A stretch of 6,198 nucleotides of DNA from an uncultured Eubacteriales bacterium. GTDB taxonomy: Bacteria > Bacillota > Clostridia > Oscillospirales > UBA644. Position 1 is the stretch's first letter. The number at the start of each line of letters is the position of its first letter. The notes under the pieces were generated by a model, which saw nothing but the letters and a program-made list of their open reading frames with translations, did not search any database and was not told the DNA's origin. Both the position numbers and the translations under genes were made by a program. Location of the stretch: contig CAKSPP010000086.1 of assembly GCA_934481505.1 (NCBI GenBank), forward strand, positions 1 to 6,198. The letters are read 5' to 3'. Below, piece by piece: positions 6,086 through 6,198 of the stretch.

Positions 6086-6136
6086 GGGGGGGGCAGGCAG
6101 GTCGGGGTGGGGACAACAGGTTGAGGGGGGGGAGGG
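6086..6136 (+). other. G-run cluster, possible G-quadruplex
   Basis: The plus strand has eight G (6086-6093), then GGGG-T-GGGG (6104-6112), then eight G (6125-6132), A and GGG (6134-6136). The runs and loop sizes permit a four-stranded fold. Such long G runs are unlike the rest of the window and are also prone to length errors in sequencing. A small hairpin CGGCA-AATA-TGCCG follows at 6157-6170. No gene is visible from 6137 to the edge. Confidence 0.4.
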
Positions 6137-6198
6137 CGGCGAATAGTGAGGAAACACGGCAAATATGCCGAGATGGGCGGTAAGTCAAGGTGGGGGAC

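Overview
The window carries the first part of a carbohydrate ABC-transporter operon of the CUT1 type. All of it is on the minus strand and it runs off the left edge. To its right lies about 1.7 kb in which I see no credible gene. The likely host is a Gram-positive Bacillota of the Clostridia kind. The signs are a perfect sigma-A promoter, purine-rich Shine-Dalgarno sites, a lipoprotein-anchored binding protein and a transporter encoded without its own ATPase in view. The species cannot be named from this sequence.

Operon (1-4462, minus strand, read right to left). A consensus promoter (TTGACA, 17-bp spacer, TATAAT) at 4462-4434 drives a leader of roughly 390 nt. The leader contains a compact 77-nt element (4124-4200) that folds by eye into a four-arm cloverleaf. 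Next comes a very large lipoprotein solute-binding protein of about 982 residues. It has two tandem carbohydrate-binding-module-like beta-sandwich domains and a helical spacer in front of an ordinary family-1 sugar-binding domain. After an 18-nt gap comes a six-helix permease with a textbook EAA motif. After a 16-nt gap, a strong Shine-Dalgarno site and ATG open a frame that should be the partner permease, cut by the window edge. The lipoprotein would capture an oligosaccharide at the cell surface and the two permeases would form the channel. The ATPase is probably a shared MsmX-type subunit encoded elsewhere.

Gene-poor right part (4463-6198). This holds several layers of non-coding structure. 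There are direct and inverted TTTCAA repeats just upstream of the promoter, and a cluster of CACAA dyads including a perfect 17-bp palindrome. Two families of diverged tandem repeats follow, with 60-bp and 68-bp periods. They lie in a block with extreme strand asymmetry: only 4 T in 120 nt at 5101-5220. Further right are an AT-rich patch, a 12-bp perfect hairpin and a G-run cluster that could form a G-quadruplex. The long open frames in this part are explained by the scarcity of T, and hence of stop codons, and I do not call them genes.

The two most unusual things are the binding protein, more than twice the usual length of its family, and the structured leader behind a perfect promoter. The repeat and skew block comes next.
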